Source: Cryptomeria japonica
Taxonomy: Eukaryota; Streptophyta; Pinopsida; Cupressales; Cupressaceae
Direction: 5' to 3'
Length of the DNA: 64,000 nt
Assembly: GCF_030272615.1 (NCBI RefSeq)
Contig: NC_081410.1
Span: 287,121,957-287,185,956, forward strand
Positions 44,801 through 50,481 of the stretch are shown here, one piece after another. Under the pieces are notes generated by a model, which did not search any database, was not told the DNA's origin, and saw only the letters and a program-made list of their open reading frames with translations. Position numbers and translations under genes: made by a program. Numbering within the stretch: the stretch's first letter is position 1; each line of letters starts with the position of its first letter.

Positions 44801-47254
44801 AATTAGTTTCTTGGATGTTAATTTTATAAATATTATTAATAGCCGTCCCATCATGGCCTATTAATGGGCCTAGGCGGGGGCTAATCCTCTTCGAGGACAA
44901 GGTGGAATGAAAAGCTCCCAAAAGTGATTGGATCAAGATCAACTTCGACAGGGCTTCAAAAGGGAATCCCAGTCCCTCTGGGGCTGGTTGTGTCGCTAGA
45001 GATATGCAGGGCTGTACTTTAGCATGGTGTAAGCAACAACTTGGCTCAGTTACTAACAATGTTGCAGAGGCTAGGGCAGCCCTTCTTGCGGTCAACTTGG
45101 CTAAAAAACTCACGGCCCTATTGGTTCATTTGGAAGGTGATTCATAGATTATCACTAATGCGATAATTAATGGTAGGTTAGATAATTGGAAGATTGAGAA
45201 GGTGGTGAAGGCAATTAAGGAACTTTTATTTTCTTTAAGGGAGTTTGAAGTCACACACATCCATCGACTGGGCAATATGGAGGCAGACGTACTCTCAAAG
45301 AAGGTGGAGGATTTAAATGCGGAGCATTCCCGAGACGATAGAGTGGATGTTGGGTTGGCTCCGTTGGGTGGTACGTAGGGCGTACAGACAGTCATTAATG
45401 ATTTGTGGTTGATTGCGGCCGTTATTTGCTTCGCGCAGAGTGTGTAGTTAAGTTCAATGGTTAGGTTTATGTTGTGCTTGTTTGGCTTGTTGGAGAAGCT
45501 TGTTCTGTCTTCTTTGTTGCTGCTTGATCGTTGGGTGTTGTGCGAAAGGTGGTGAGGCACAATGCAAGCCAATTTCTCTTTGCAAACACTTAAGCCCATG
45601 GTGGCTTTCTGGGGCAAGATTACTGTGGACTAGCTTAAGAGGGTGTTTAAGTTTAAAGATGAAAGATTCATTCATTGGGTGACTATGGTGCTTGGGGAGT
45701 CGTTTTTGGAGGCGGTTCATAGATACCGTACTAATGTTGGCATTGCCTCCATGTTCATGGCATGATGCTTGGAGTTGTATTCTAAGGATGAGGTATTTTG
45801 GATTGTCTCGCTCTTTGTCTGGGAGGAATGGTGTTTGGGATTAGCGTCGCTCTTGACGCTTGCTCAGCCTAGCAAAAGTTTCGTGGCTCCTAGTGGCAAT
45901 TGGCTGCATGTTGGGGAGGCTATTCCCCTTTTGCGGCCCTTCTTATGGGGAGCAGATCAGGATAAGGAGGTTTGCAAAGCTAAGGCCCAAATTGGTTTGG
46001 GGGAGATTAAAATTATTTGCACATGGTGGAGAATCATGCTCGTCGGGAAGAGATGGAAGCAGCATCACGGAGTGAAGAGGACTCGCAGGAGGTGCCAAGA
46101 AGGAAGCATGGTCAACCACCAGGTTCGAAGAGTGTAAAGCAGTGCGTCTTCTAGCGGTGGTGACAAGGTGGTAGCTTCCTCTTCGACGATTTGGGATGCT
46201 TGAGTCTGTTTTGGGCTCTCTCTGTTTTGGTATGGCCGTTTCGAGCAGGTGTTGTCAATTTTTTGTCAATGTTTCCCAGGGGGTTTCTCTTTTGCAGCAT
46301 AGTGTTTGGGGTTCAGGGGGCTTTCCTGTGTTTTGTATTCTGGTTCATCGTATGGGTCAGGGATGGTGCTGCGATCTGTTCTTTCCTCCCCTGTGGGTGG
46401 CTGGCCTGTTTTGTGTTATTGTTGTTGGATCGAGACTGTTTTGGTGGTTTAGATGTACTCTTTTTGTTATTATGCTAAATTATTAATAAAATAGCTTTTG
46501 CCTATCAAAAAAAAAATTGCCGGCCCATCACCGTCCCCAAAATTCGGAAAAAAAAAATTGCCCTAAAACTATAACTATTCATAGGATTTCCAAAGTAAAG
46601 TCTATTTACCAAATGAAAACTTTCTGAAATACAACTCCTTACATTTGCAAGTTAGGGATAATTTTAAAAATCCATACTGTTCTACAAGTTCAGAATTTTT
46701 GGTGAGTCCGTTTAGTACTAGATTATTATAGATAAATCATTAGATGAATTTCTATTTCCTTAAGATTTAATATGTTTTCTACTAAGAATTGAATGTTTAT
46801 CAAACTTAATATTGCTTCGTGGAACTTAAGGGCTGAGCTAAAGCGGTAAACGCAATAAGGCTCTTTGAAGACAGAAACCTGAATTCAACTCCCAAAGATA
46901 TATGATAAAGTGTTGAAATTGGCTACAATACCCTAAGAAAAGAGACCACTAGACACGCAAAGGGGAGTTACAAAAGTCACAAAAGAAAAAATAAATCGGT
47001 TCACAGTAATTAAGGTAATTAACAAAATTGGTAGAAAAACGAACCGGGTTATACTGCGTTTCCAAGGCAATTTTTCCGTGGCAATCCTTGAAAATCTTGA
47101 CGCTCAGTTGACTTCTGCCGGACATTCCAGGAGGAGATGAGATAAGTGGAGAAGAGGTGGCTGTGGATGATTGTTGGCGCTGGGCAAGGCGTCGAATAGC
47201 ATCTTGCTCTAGGCAATCGAGCTCCTCCGCGCTCAAATCCCATTCTTCATCCAT
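12165..47254 (-). CDS. SMARCAL1/HARP-like annealing helicase, N-terminal part (6 exons)
   Basis: Six minus-strand exons join without phase conflict (exit phases 1, 2, 0, 1, 0, 2) to give about 223 codons. Exon 1 opens [20 protein letters not shown], which resembles the RPA-binding helix of SMARCAL1 (hydrophobic and acidic spacing ending in ALxxR-like residues). Exons 1-4 then build one HARP-like domain: [49 protein letters not shown]. Exons 5-6 begin a second: [34 protein letters not shown]. In animals HARP domains let SMARCAL1 re-anneal RPA-coated DNA at stalled forks. The SNF2 ATPase was not located and should follow at lower coordinates. Introns 1, 2 and 4 (19.4, 7.6 and 7.0 kb) are full of transposons; introns 3 and 5 are 122 and 184 bp. 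Family call is an inference from motifs; splice sites are read by eye. Confidence 0.62.
12405..12607 (-). CDS. Host gene exon 5
   Basis: 203 bases from acceptor ttgtcgtaaacag to donor GTTTGTTC. Entry phase matches exon 4 exactly. An inner acceptor (actttcag before TTGTCACAAC) would not match. It encodes a serine/glycine linker and then [20 protein letters not shown], the start of a second HARP-like domain. Confidence 0.66.
13246..13440. repeat. hAT left subterminal repeat cluster
   Basis: Many copies of gggtccgggttcgacc and of its complement form (ggtcgaacc) in about 195 bp, strikingly GC-rich against the AT-rich surroundings. Such subterminal repeats are transposase-binding sites in characterised hAT elements. 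Confidence 0.75.
13721..13843 (+). other. Probable 5' UTR intron of the transposase gene
   Basis: Donor gcaagag/gtaggttttt and acceptor tttcttgccatag bracket an AT-rich stretch. The first ATG afterwards is at 13852. Confidence 0.55.
13852..16319 (+). CDS. hAT transposase (DUF659 / hAT C-terminal dimerisation)
   Basis: Exons 13852-14991, 15137-15835 and 15966-16319 join in phase 0 to give 730 residues. A BED-like zinc finger near residues 43-74 shows WKCHGC, a histidine (GHLCG) and KKCP. A DUF659 region at about 200-340 has TIVSDGWKD and VITDNAKNC, the two aspartates of the hAT catalytic site. The C-terminal region has [14 protein letters not shown] and KRNRLL, the dimerisation hallmark. The tail is acidic ([14 protein letters not shown]). 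Introns follow GT-AG (gtaagtgaa, ttatag, gtaagttta, cttcatag). Start: the first ATG after a probable 5' UTR intron. An ATG 45 bases upstream lies inside that intron. It would bind the element ends and excise it by cut-and-paste. Length and domain order fit autonomous plant hAT genes. Confidence 0.9.
15888..15974 (+). repeat. 60-bp tandem duplication of the last 3' splice site
   Basis: gtttactttgtcttcatagg followed by ttgctagt occurs at 15888-15915 and 15948-15975. Only the second copy continues in frame into the hAT C-terminal domain; the first reads nine codons to a stop. Confidence 0.85.
16600..16658. repeat. hAT right terminal and subterminal repeats
   Basis: cgaacccgaacccgaaccgg followed by caacttag pairs with the left end in inverted orientation. 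The right cluster is much shorter than the left one. Confidence 0.75.
16667..19641. other. Rest of host intron 4; no gene recognised
   Basis: AT-rich intronic sequence with scattered short frames. A 22-bp tandem duplication of agcatYattatattacataa lies near 19157-19199. No element ends were identified. Confidence 0.45.
19642..19702 (-). CDS. Host gene exon 4
   Basis: 61 bases after acceptor gttttacag, ending AATGCAG before donor GTGCTC. Encodes [20 protein letters not shown] plus one base. In HARP domains the equivalent end has a short strand and a proline pair. Confidence 0.68.
19825..19900 (-). CDS. Host gene exon 3
   Basis: 76 bases between acceptor ttttatgacag and donor GTATATTC. The first base completes the arginine codon from exon 2. 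It continues [20 protein letters not shown], matching the HARP pattern R-x-W-[TS]-[YF]-P followed by a leucine-rich helix. Confidence 0.7.
20329..20674 (+). repeat. 5' LTR of the gag-protease element
   Basis: 346 bp, starting TGTAGTCGACATAAAATG and ending agcagtaaaca. Very similar to the two halves of the 3' LTR (217 + 131 bp). Confidence 0.9.
20678..20690 (+). other. Candidate primer-binding site
   Basis: tggcaatgttgcc lies just inside the 5' LTR. It matches ten of thirteen bases of the tRNA-Asp site (TGGCGCCGTTGCC) used by some Athila/Tat-type gypsy elements. Two of the three differences could be deamination. Confidence 0.4.
20835..21075 (+). repeat. Two tandem copies of a 120-bp unit
   Basis: actcggagtgttggg at 20841 and 20961 marks units 120 bp (40 codons) apart. 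Both contain ccaaaatgtagc, caatccacccaagt and ggtggacgtgtagagga. An open frame (20886-21218) translates them as a 40-residue repeat ahead of gag. Confidence 0.8.
21240..23287 (+). pseudogene. gag and protease-like region, frameshifted
   Basis: Gag: a retrotransposon-gag motif ([20 protein letters not shown], then [11 protein letters not shown]) leads to a zinc-knuckle region near 21770, [12 protein letters not shown], whose last cysteine is arginine. Protease: [10 protein letters not shown] near 22605-22635 is the D-G-G-S catalytic loop; after a break, [15 protein letters not shown] and DVLLGRGWL complete the fold region. In gypsy elements RT follows next. Here the frame instead enters GTAC-rich repeats and ends at 23287. 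Several stops and shifts make it non-functional. Gag would form particles and protease would cut the polyprotein. Confidence 0.75.
23148..24415 (+). repeat. GTAC-rich region
   Basis: I count about 27 GTAC tetramers in 1,268 bp, roughly five times the chance expectation, plus many GTAT/ATAC relatives. They recur every 30-45 bases, often as ccgtac, tcgtac or tgtacgg. No RT-like protein is encoded here. Confidence 0.75.
23808..24018 (+). repeat. 45-bp tandem array (four full units and a partial)
   Basis: Units begin gaaggaaaaa at 23808, 23853, 23898 (aaaggaaaat), 23943 and 23988. Each contains tgtac or ccata(c/t) followed by ggatcRaagg-like sequence. The period of exactly 45 bp keeps a 15-codon repeat in frame. 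Confidence 0.88.
23889..24677 (+). CDS. Repeat-derived open frame of unknown function
   Basis: 262 codons open across the last 45-bp units and the GTAC-rich tail. The N-terminus is a 15-residue repeat rich in basic residues ([16 protein letters not shown] and relatives). The rest recurs around P-Y and V-V-H/R motifs that come from the GTAC words. The C-terminus crosses the GC-rich hairpin cluster. No known domain is visible. Periodicity alone could keep it open, so translation is doubtful. It lies between protease and 3' LTR, where RT and integrase would normally be. Confidence 0.3.
   Translation: MLGKGKFMYGQDRRDWLSEGKNPYRQDRRELLTEGKKLYRRGRVKTRPYPEGIEQLAKPANPYKGIQKLSTINPYMNIVVWTRARVEGDPYVKGIKSCRTVHEEHQTLRRVHLNLVVRKDKPRSYGSAIEPYMHIGVQVVHGEGQTVCVMFQIVHNLYQTVLDAYEVVLEVKGIVRGQKHVEGVKSLFFGFINNVFGVLINHVRHGPREGRYPLTPQGALPLNVVGGIAPKPPFDLAGTLQVGVVQYKSLPTLLSLVFPDIT
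24505..24592. repeat. Cluster of GC-rich hairpins
   Basis: Three adjacent units of the type ccccgc(g/a)aggggc..., gggcactgcccc and gggggcattgccccc form short inverted repeats in otherwise AT-rich DNA, just before the polypurine tract. Confidence 0.75.
24726..26026 (+). repeat. 3' LTR, split by a nested solo LTR
   Basis: Two parts, 24726-24942 and 25896-26026, match the 5' LTR in order and together give 348 bp. Confidence 0.9.
24943..25890 (+). mobile_element. Solo LTR, 948 bp, nested in the 3' LTR
   Basis: Starts TGTTAATTTAGAGAAC, ends ACATAAAACTAACA, and is flanked by ggcca on both sides (24938-24942 and 25891-25895). Contains ccctgggaaaacctccgtc, a block often seen in copia LTRs. No internal sequence remains. 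Orientation assumed. Confidence 0.9.
26515..26930 (-). pseudogene. Ty1/copia RNase H fragment
   Basis: The minus strand reads, with several stops, [11 protein letters not shown] (family form LSSTEAEY), [14 protein letters not shown], then [13 protein letters not shown] and [20 protein letters not shown]. This is the C-terminal RNase H of copia polyproteins. No LTR was found nearby. It lies in host intron 2, in sense orientation. Confidence 0.82.
26931..27532. other. Host intron 2, left of exon 2; no gene recognised
   Basis: Contains homopolymer-rich sequence with frames open on both strands (27071-27407) but no domain. Possibly an old LTR fragment, to judge from the repeated gactcaaaaaatga words. 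Confidence 0.35.
27533..27593 (-). CDS. Host gene exon 2
   Basis: 61 bases between acceptor ttcatacag and donor GTTTGG. Encodes [19 protein letters not shown] plus the first two bases of an arginine codon. The W-x3-HR pattern is the centre of a HARP domain. Confidence 0.65.
27738..27961. repeat. 112-bp tandem duplication
   Basis: attaactgcacttcaag begins at 27737 and again at 27849. The copies share gtgaaaattttctctaaatt and ttcacattaac with a few substitutions. At the start of intron 1's far end, not coding. Confidence 0.85.
28227..28240 (+). other. Possible decayed primer-binding site
   Basis: tggtataagagcc differs at one base from the initiator-tRNA site tggtatcagagcc. No LTR could be delimited next to it. 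Confidence 0.25.
28916..30300 (+). mobile_element. LTR of the TGTAATGTCCCC family, carrying a SINE
   Basis: Starts TGTAATGTCCCCTTCC like the LTR at 37257. It shares a downstream block with it (gaggacgaaatct against gaagacgaaatcc, both followed by gcagg). A TATA-like ctataaaagagag lies near 29740. The right end is uncertain, somewhere before the LINE at 30428. Confidence 0.6.
29309..29563 (+). mobile_element. SINE, 255 bp
   Basis: A B-box-like gttcgaatccc lies at 29366-29376. The 3' end is an A8 run. Diverged flanking direct repeats (29292-29308 and 29564-29580, 13 of 17 bases equal) look like a target duplication. The A box is poor. It is inserted within the LTR at 28916. Confidence 0.6.
30428..31870 (-). 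pseudogene. LINE reverse transcriptase fragment
   Basis: Minus-strand pieces in several frames follow plant LINE order: [16 protein letters not shown]-like and FREFYEKLF segments near 31380-31200, then [20 protein letters not shown] near 30990-30930, [20 protein letters not shown] near 30770-30700, and [19 protein letters not shown] near 30590-30530. These are the fingers and palm motifs before the catalytic box. Stops, shifts and a 79-bp internal duplication make it dead. It lies in host intron 1 in sense orientation. Confidence 0.85.
30899..31056. repeat. 79-bp tandem duplication inside the LINE fragment
   Basis: gcaaggtccaataatgtggt starts at 30899 and 30978. Both copies run to ttttataggaca with only a few differences. 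It repeats the RT segment after the IKHWRSI motif. Confidence 0.9.
31879..32285 (+). mobile_element. Partial LTR starting TGTCATGTCCCC
   Basis: The start differs by one base from TGTAATGTCCCC, the head of the LTRs at 28916 and 37257. AT-rich and non-coding. The right end is not seen and may be cut by the next repeat. Confidence 0.4.
32286..34960. other. Pyrimidine-rich intronic repeat; no gene
   Basis: About 2.7 kb with strong T/C bias and recurring ttgctgcat and atcgctgcc words. A 231-codon frame at 34138-34833 has no domain. Probably part of a long LTR or an old element, but I could not fix its ends. Confidence 0.35.
32539..32669. repeat. Three copies of a 43-44-bp repeat
   Basis: cccactagaggcaccaaccc recurs at 32539, 32583 and 32626, each followed by ttcattctRttt. 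Confidence 0.85.
34961..36240. other. Intron 1 sequence without a recognised gene
   Basis: AT-rich DNA with an AT dinucleotide run at 35398-35417 and the hexamer microsatellite listed separately. Confidence 0.4.
35747..35862. repeat. (TATATG)n microsatellite
   Basis: More than 12 nearly perfect tatatg units, then imperfect ones. Frames reading YIYIYI or CICICI here are artefacts of the repeat. Confidence 0.95.
36397..36408 (+). other. Primer-binding site of another LTR element
   Basis: tggtatcaaagc follows a plausible LTR end (ctagcaaacccaaca). It implies a 5' LTR ending at 36396. Its start and the element's body were not identified. The gypsy at 37257 may have inserted into the leader. Confidence 0.5.
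37257..38546 (+). repeat. 5' LTR of the gypsy element
   Basis: About 1,290 bp, from TGTAATGTCCCCTTCC to accatttca before the primer site. The block at 37365-37485 recurs at 42156-42289. Confidence 0.8.
38548..38560 (+). other. gypsy primer-binding site
   Basis: tggtatcaaagcc, one base from the initiator-tRNA complement tggtatcagagcc, placed one base after the LTR end. Confidence 0.8.
38990..42150 (+). pseudogene. gypsy gag-pol, broken
   Basis: Gag shows [13 protein letters not shown] and the [14 protein letters not shown] region, then a knuckle near 39785-39835. Protease: [11 protein letters not shown] near 40050-40085 and GMKWL. RT and RNase H share one frame from 40410, with stops at 41043, 41265 and 41751: [26 protein letters not shown], the catalytic FFDDI (usually YFDDI), [12 protein letters not shown], then [15 protein letters not shown] and [10 protein letters not shown] of RNase H. 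Integrase keeps only [11 protein letters not shown]-type zinc-domain sequence near 42070-42105. RT before integrase defines gypsy, and the motifs look chromovirus-like. It is dead. Confidence 0.9.
42156..42289 (+). repeat. 3' LTR fragment of the gypsy element
   Basis: Shares gaccttgcagga, ccaacttcctat and aggtactactatttttaggc in order with 37365-37485 of the 5' LTR. Confidence 0.85.
42290..42963 (+). pseudogene. Decayed coding-like stretch, family unknown
   Basis: Frames interrupted by stops read like protein: [60 protein letters not shown]. It ends at a polypurine tract (catttggagggga) next to an LTR, so it may be the 3' internal end of an LTR element, or a captured gene piece. I do not recognise the family. 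Confidence 0.35.
42964..43140 (+). repeat. Copia LTR, 177 bp
   Basis: Preceded by a polypurine tract and followed by a primer site. It starts TATTAGAATAATATC (TG expected) and ends ccatgaaca. Confidence 0.65.
43141..43153 (+). other. Copia primer-binding site
   Basis: Perfect tggtatcagagcc directly after the LTR. Confidence 0.9.
44371..44700 (+). pseudogene. Copia protease fragment
   Basis: AWYIDFGAS, a stop, then HFTHRRDWF is the copia protease start with the D-x-G-A-S catalytic loop. It continues [35 protein letters not shown] and CSIVD as in plant copia proteases. Cut off before integrase, where a TA run begins. Confidence 0.82.
44854..46518 (+). mobile_element. 5'-truncated LINE with target duplication
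   Basis: Flanked by gccgtcccatca (44842-44853) and gccggcccatca (46519-46530), 11 of 12 bases equal. It ends aataaaatagcttttgccta, tc and a poly(A) run. Coding starts within the C-terminal RNase H domain, as expected for an aborted reverse-transcribed copy. It lies in host intron 1, antisense. Confidence 0.87.
44895..45378 (+). pseudogene. LINE RNase H domain
   Basis: Reads [47 protein letters not shown] followed by one stop, [11 protein letters not shown] and MEADVLSKK. The D-E-D-D catalytic set of plant LINE RNase H can be recognised. One in-frame stop at 45147-45149 breaks it. Confidence 0.85.
46828..46905 (+). mobile_element. tRNA-like SINE fragment
   Basis: gggctgagctaaagcgg resembles an A box and cctgaattcaactccc a decayed B box, about 45 bp apart. 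No tail or target duplication was found. Confidence 0.35.
47041..47254 (-). CDS. Host gene exon 1 (coding part)
   Basis: Starts at the ATG of [12 protein letters not shown]. An in-frame upstream ATG at 47365 would add 37 residues without family resemblance, so the inner start is preferred. The exon ends ...TQYNPV plus one base before a weak donor (GTTTTTC). Other GT choices (GTATAA at 47054, GTTCGT) give phases that do not fit exon 2. Confidence 0.6.
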
Positions 47255-47478
47255 GTACTTTGTTGCTGATATGTTTCTCCTTGCTTTCCACCACCTCTCG
47301 TTAATCACTCCCTTCACGCAGTGTGCAGCGAAATTTGCATTTGCTCGCATCCCCGTTTTGAACATCCCCTGCGCGGGCTATCAAATTTTATGTCCGCCGT
47401 CGTCTCTTTAATCAACAATTTTCAGTAACGTCCACTAGACCATGGGACCAGGAGTTCCTCAAAAGACCACCGCGTTAG

Positions 47479-47486
47479 CTTATATA
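47479..47486 (-). promoter_or_regulatory. TATA-like box of the host gene
   Basis: The minus strand reads TATATAAG about 225 bp upstream of the chosen ATG, in unique sequence just outside the flanking repeats. Plausible core promoter; transcription start not determined. Confidence 0.45.
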
Positions 47487-47489
47487 ACT

Positions 47490-48140
47490 AGCGTACTCAA
47501 ACATAAATTATTTTTCATCAATCTTCTTTTTCTTTGTCTTGAGCTAATTTTTTATTGCTATTTCTCTTATGTTTTTTCATTAGTATTAGTATTAGTACTT
47601 ACTATTACATTCACTTAAAGCTTAATCGATCGATTATTTTGATGGATCAAAAAAGATTATTAGTACTTGTCATAATCATAAAACTTTGGCAAGGGTTGTT
47701 CTTTAACTAGTTATTAATAAACATCAAATTAACAAATTAAAATTGAAAAAAAAATTCTACCAAAAAAACTTTTAATCTTTATGAAAGTATAGATGCAAAA
47801 ATTTTAATTAAGAATATTAATAAAATTAATTATCTTCAATTTAATTGGTTCTTAAATTTTAGGCGATATGGGAGAACTTTTTGAATCTTTTTTAAAAATT
47901 GAAGAATCGTTTTATGCTTTCTTCTCTTAAAATATTGGCTCTAATGACTAAATTGAATAATTTCTAATTTTAATCAAGAAAGTTGATTTTTTCAAAAGAA
48001 TACTAAAATAATGAGTTTTAAGTGTTTGAAAAATAATAATAAATTGTTTCCACTTATTTTTAATGTTTGAATACTTTTTTTATATATTTAATAATAAATT
48101 ATTTTCTAATGGCTTTTTAGATATCATTTTTTATTAGGTA
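47490..48140. other. AT-rich region upstream of the host gene
   Basis: Strongly AT-rich with no frame or element end recognised. It would contain distal promoter sequence of the host gene. Confidence 0.4.
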
Positions 48141-49384
48141 TATAGTATCATAAAATTGCGACCCTAGCAATTTTCGACTGCATTAGGGTCCTCACGCACG
48201 CAAGTTTGAATCCTCTAGCCTGATCGAAGAACGGAGAATGCTCAGCGCTCAAAAACAGCTTCTTACTTGGCCTCTGCACCACCCCATCCGCACCCTGCCC
48301 TAGAGAAAGGGGTAGGACAAGGGCGTGGCGCCATTGTCCCCCCTTGAACAAGGGTGTGGCGCCACTGTCCCCCCTTGGACAAGGGTGTGGCGCCCCTGTC
48401 CCTGCCCTATTTTGGGGCAGGACCCTTCCTAGGGTTGCATTGTTGGTTGTGCATCGGGCAGGAAACTCCCCCAATGTTCGCCCGTGACGAAAATCAAATC
48501 CGCTAACATGTATTTAAGGGGCATTCGCCCTCCCATTTGCATGAGTTGGATAGGTTGAAGTTGGAAAAATTCAAGTTACATAAGCGATCAACCATTCAAG
48601 AGCATTCAAGCATTCTTTTCCAACATTGAGCATTCTCAAGTCTCCCTTCAAGACTAGGTGTTGCATTCAAGTCAAGGATTCAACCATTGAAGAGGAGATT
48701 GATTTCAACATACAATTCCACACAAACATTTCTATCAACATTGCTACTACAACCTCCCTTGAGGTGATTTACAATTCAGTCTTTCATTTACATCTACTTG
48801 CAAGTACTTTCTTTCATTACTTGGTTAATTCTAAAACTGGGGTTTGACCTAAAGGCAAACCCCCAATCCCAACCCATTTTCCTCTTTTCTATGTGTAGGT
48901 TGCAAGTGCGCAACTGTACTTTCAGACTCAGGCTCCATTTGCAGAGGCAGAAAAACCCTTTTCGTTTCGCAGATTTTTTGGAGGACTGTGTACATTCTCA
49001 CCACAGTCCGAGCAACTTTTCCTCAAATTCGCAGGGCACCTTCGTCTTGACATATTGTTGTCAGATCCAGGTGCACAACTCCATCCCATATTCCAATCTC
49101 AAGTTATAATCAGTTCTTTGTCACTTTTGCACTACATAAATCAATCAATTCCTTTCTATCTCAAACAAGGAAGAGGTGATCAACTTATCATTCCCATTTC
49201 ATTCAGAATTCAATCTACCATCTTCTTGTGGAGAGATTGAATCAAGTGAATTATCCTCTCCTCTTCCAAATGTAACATGGTGAAAAGTGTTTGAAGGGTA
49301 ATCAATAGTGAGACTCTCATCTCTCTTTGAGAGAAAGGGTAGTTTTCCTCTTGATCTATCATTCACCATTTTTCCACCATTACA
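48141..49384 (+). repeat. 5' LTR, 1,244 bp
   Basis: Begins TATAGTATCATAAAATTGC (TG mutated to TA; the 3' copy has TG) and ends ccaccattaca. Near 48310-48400 it holds three copies of a GC-rich unit, ggacaagggtgtggcgccac and relatives. Confidence 0.85.
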
Positions 49385-49387
49385 TTT

Positions 49388-49400
49388 TGGTGAACCCGAC
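49388..49400 (+). other. Candidate primer-binding site
   Basis: tggtgaacccgac lies three bases after the LTR end (attaca). The tRNA it would match is not certain. Confidence 0.5.
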
Positions 49401-50481
49401 ATCTTGCATGCTTTCCTTTGAACAAAACTGCATATTTTTAATTTACAAGTTTCAAATTTCTGCAAACTTAGTGGTTAAATAATTAAAACCCCTAGTTTTT
49501 TATTAAAATTGAACTTGTAATTTGTAAAAATTGCTTGTGGTTATCTTAGATCTGAAAATTGTTTTGTTTGTCAAATTCAATTTCCTTCTTGTCTTGTTCA
49601 ATTTGCAAATAAAATTTACAAAATTAAAAGGTTACTTGTTAAAACCCTAATTTTCAAAAATCATATTGAACTTGTACAAAAATTGGATTTTAATTTAATT
49701 TTCAGATTATTGTTCTCAGATTTGTCTTCAATCCTACACTCCAAATTTTCAATTTCCCCCCTTTTTCCCAAAATTCAAATTTTAAAATTAAGTGGTTAGG
49801 TCATAAAACCCTAATTTTCAAAATTAATTGTTTGTGCGAATTTCAAATCAATTTCATTTCAATTCGGATTTCTAAACATTTTCCAAGGTGTCCCTATCCA
49901 TTAGGTTTGACCTTTTTCAAATTTGCAATTGAATTCCTCTTTTTCTTCAAAACCCTAATATGGTCCTATCTTTACATTTGCGCCTTCATTTCGCCCATCT
50001 AGAGATCGTAAAATTTGCCAATTTTGGGGGGTTAGCTTTAAAATCATAGTAATATCCATCCCTGAAAAAAATTTTAAAAGTTGGTCAAACCATGTGCGTT
50101 CCTACCATGGTCCTAGGTTTTTTTTCTGAAATTTCGAGAAACCGTTATGACTGTATTTACTAGCCTGAATCCATAGGATTGGCTGATTTTATCGATTTTT
50201 TATCCCTCTAGAATCGGAAATACCTTCAAAATTCAACATTTCAATTTTCAAGAAATTTTTAAAATTAAGAGGATAATCATAGTCTGCCCTGATTTTAAAA
50301 TTAAGTGGTCTTCTCTTTGCCCTAATTTTAAAATTCCAATTTCCTTTCATTTTTGGTAATTGTGTCATTCCCTTCCTCCAACAAAGTTCAAGTTGTGTAA
50401 TCATTATTTTCTTAAATTTTTCATTACTCAATTTTATAAGCTTTCTTCCACAATTCAAAATTCAAATTTTCCCTCTGGTGC

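Larger units (their letters stand above)
42964..44850 (+). mobile_element. Ty1/copia element, gag and protease remnants
   Basis: A short LTR (42964-43140) is followed immediately by tggtatcagagcc and a T-rich leader of nearly 1 kb. Then come gag pieces ([20 protein letters not shown], near 44130) and a protease region. Nothing of integrase, RT or RNase H follows before the LINE at 44854. In host intron 1, antisense. Confidence 0.75.
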
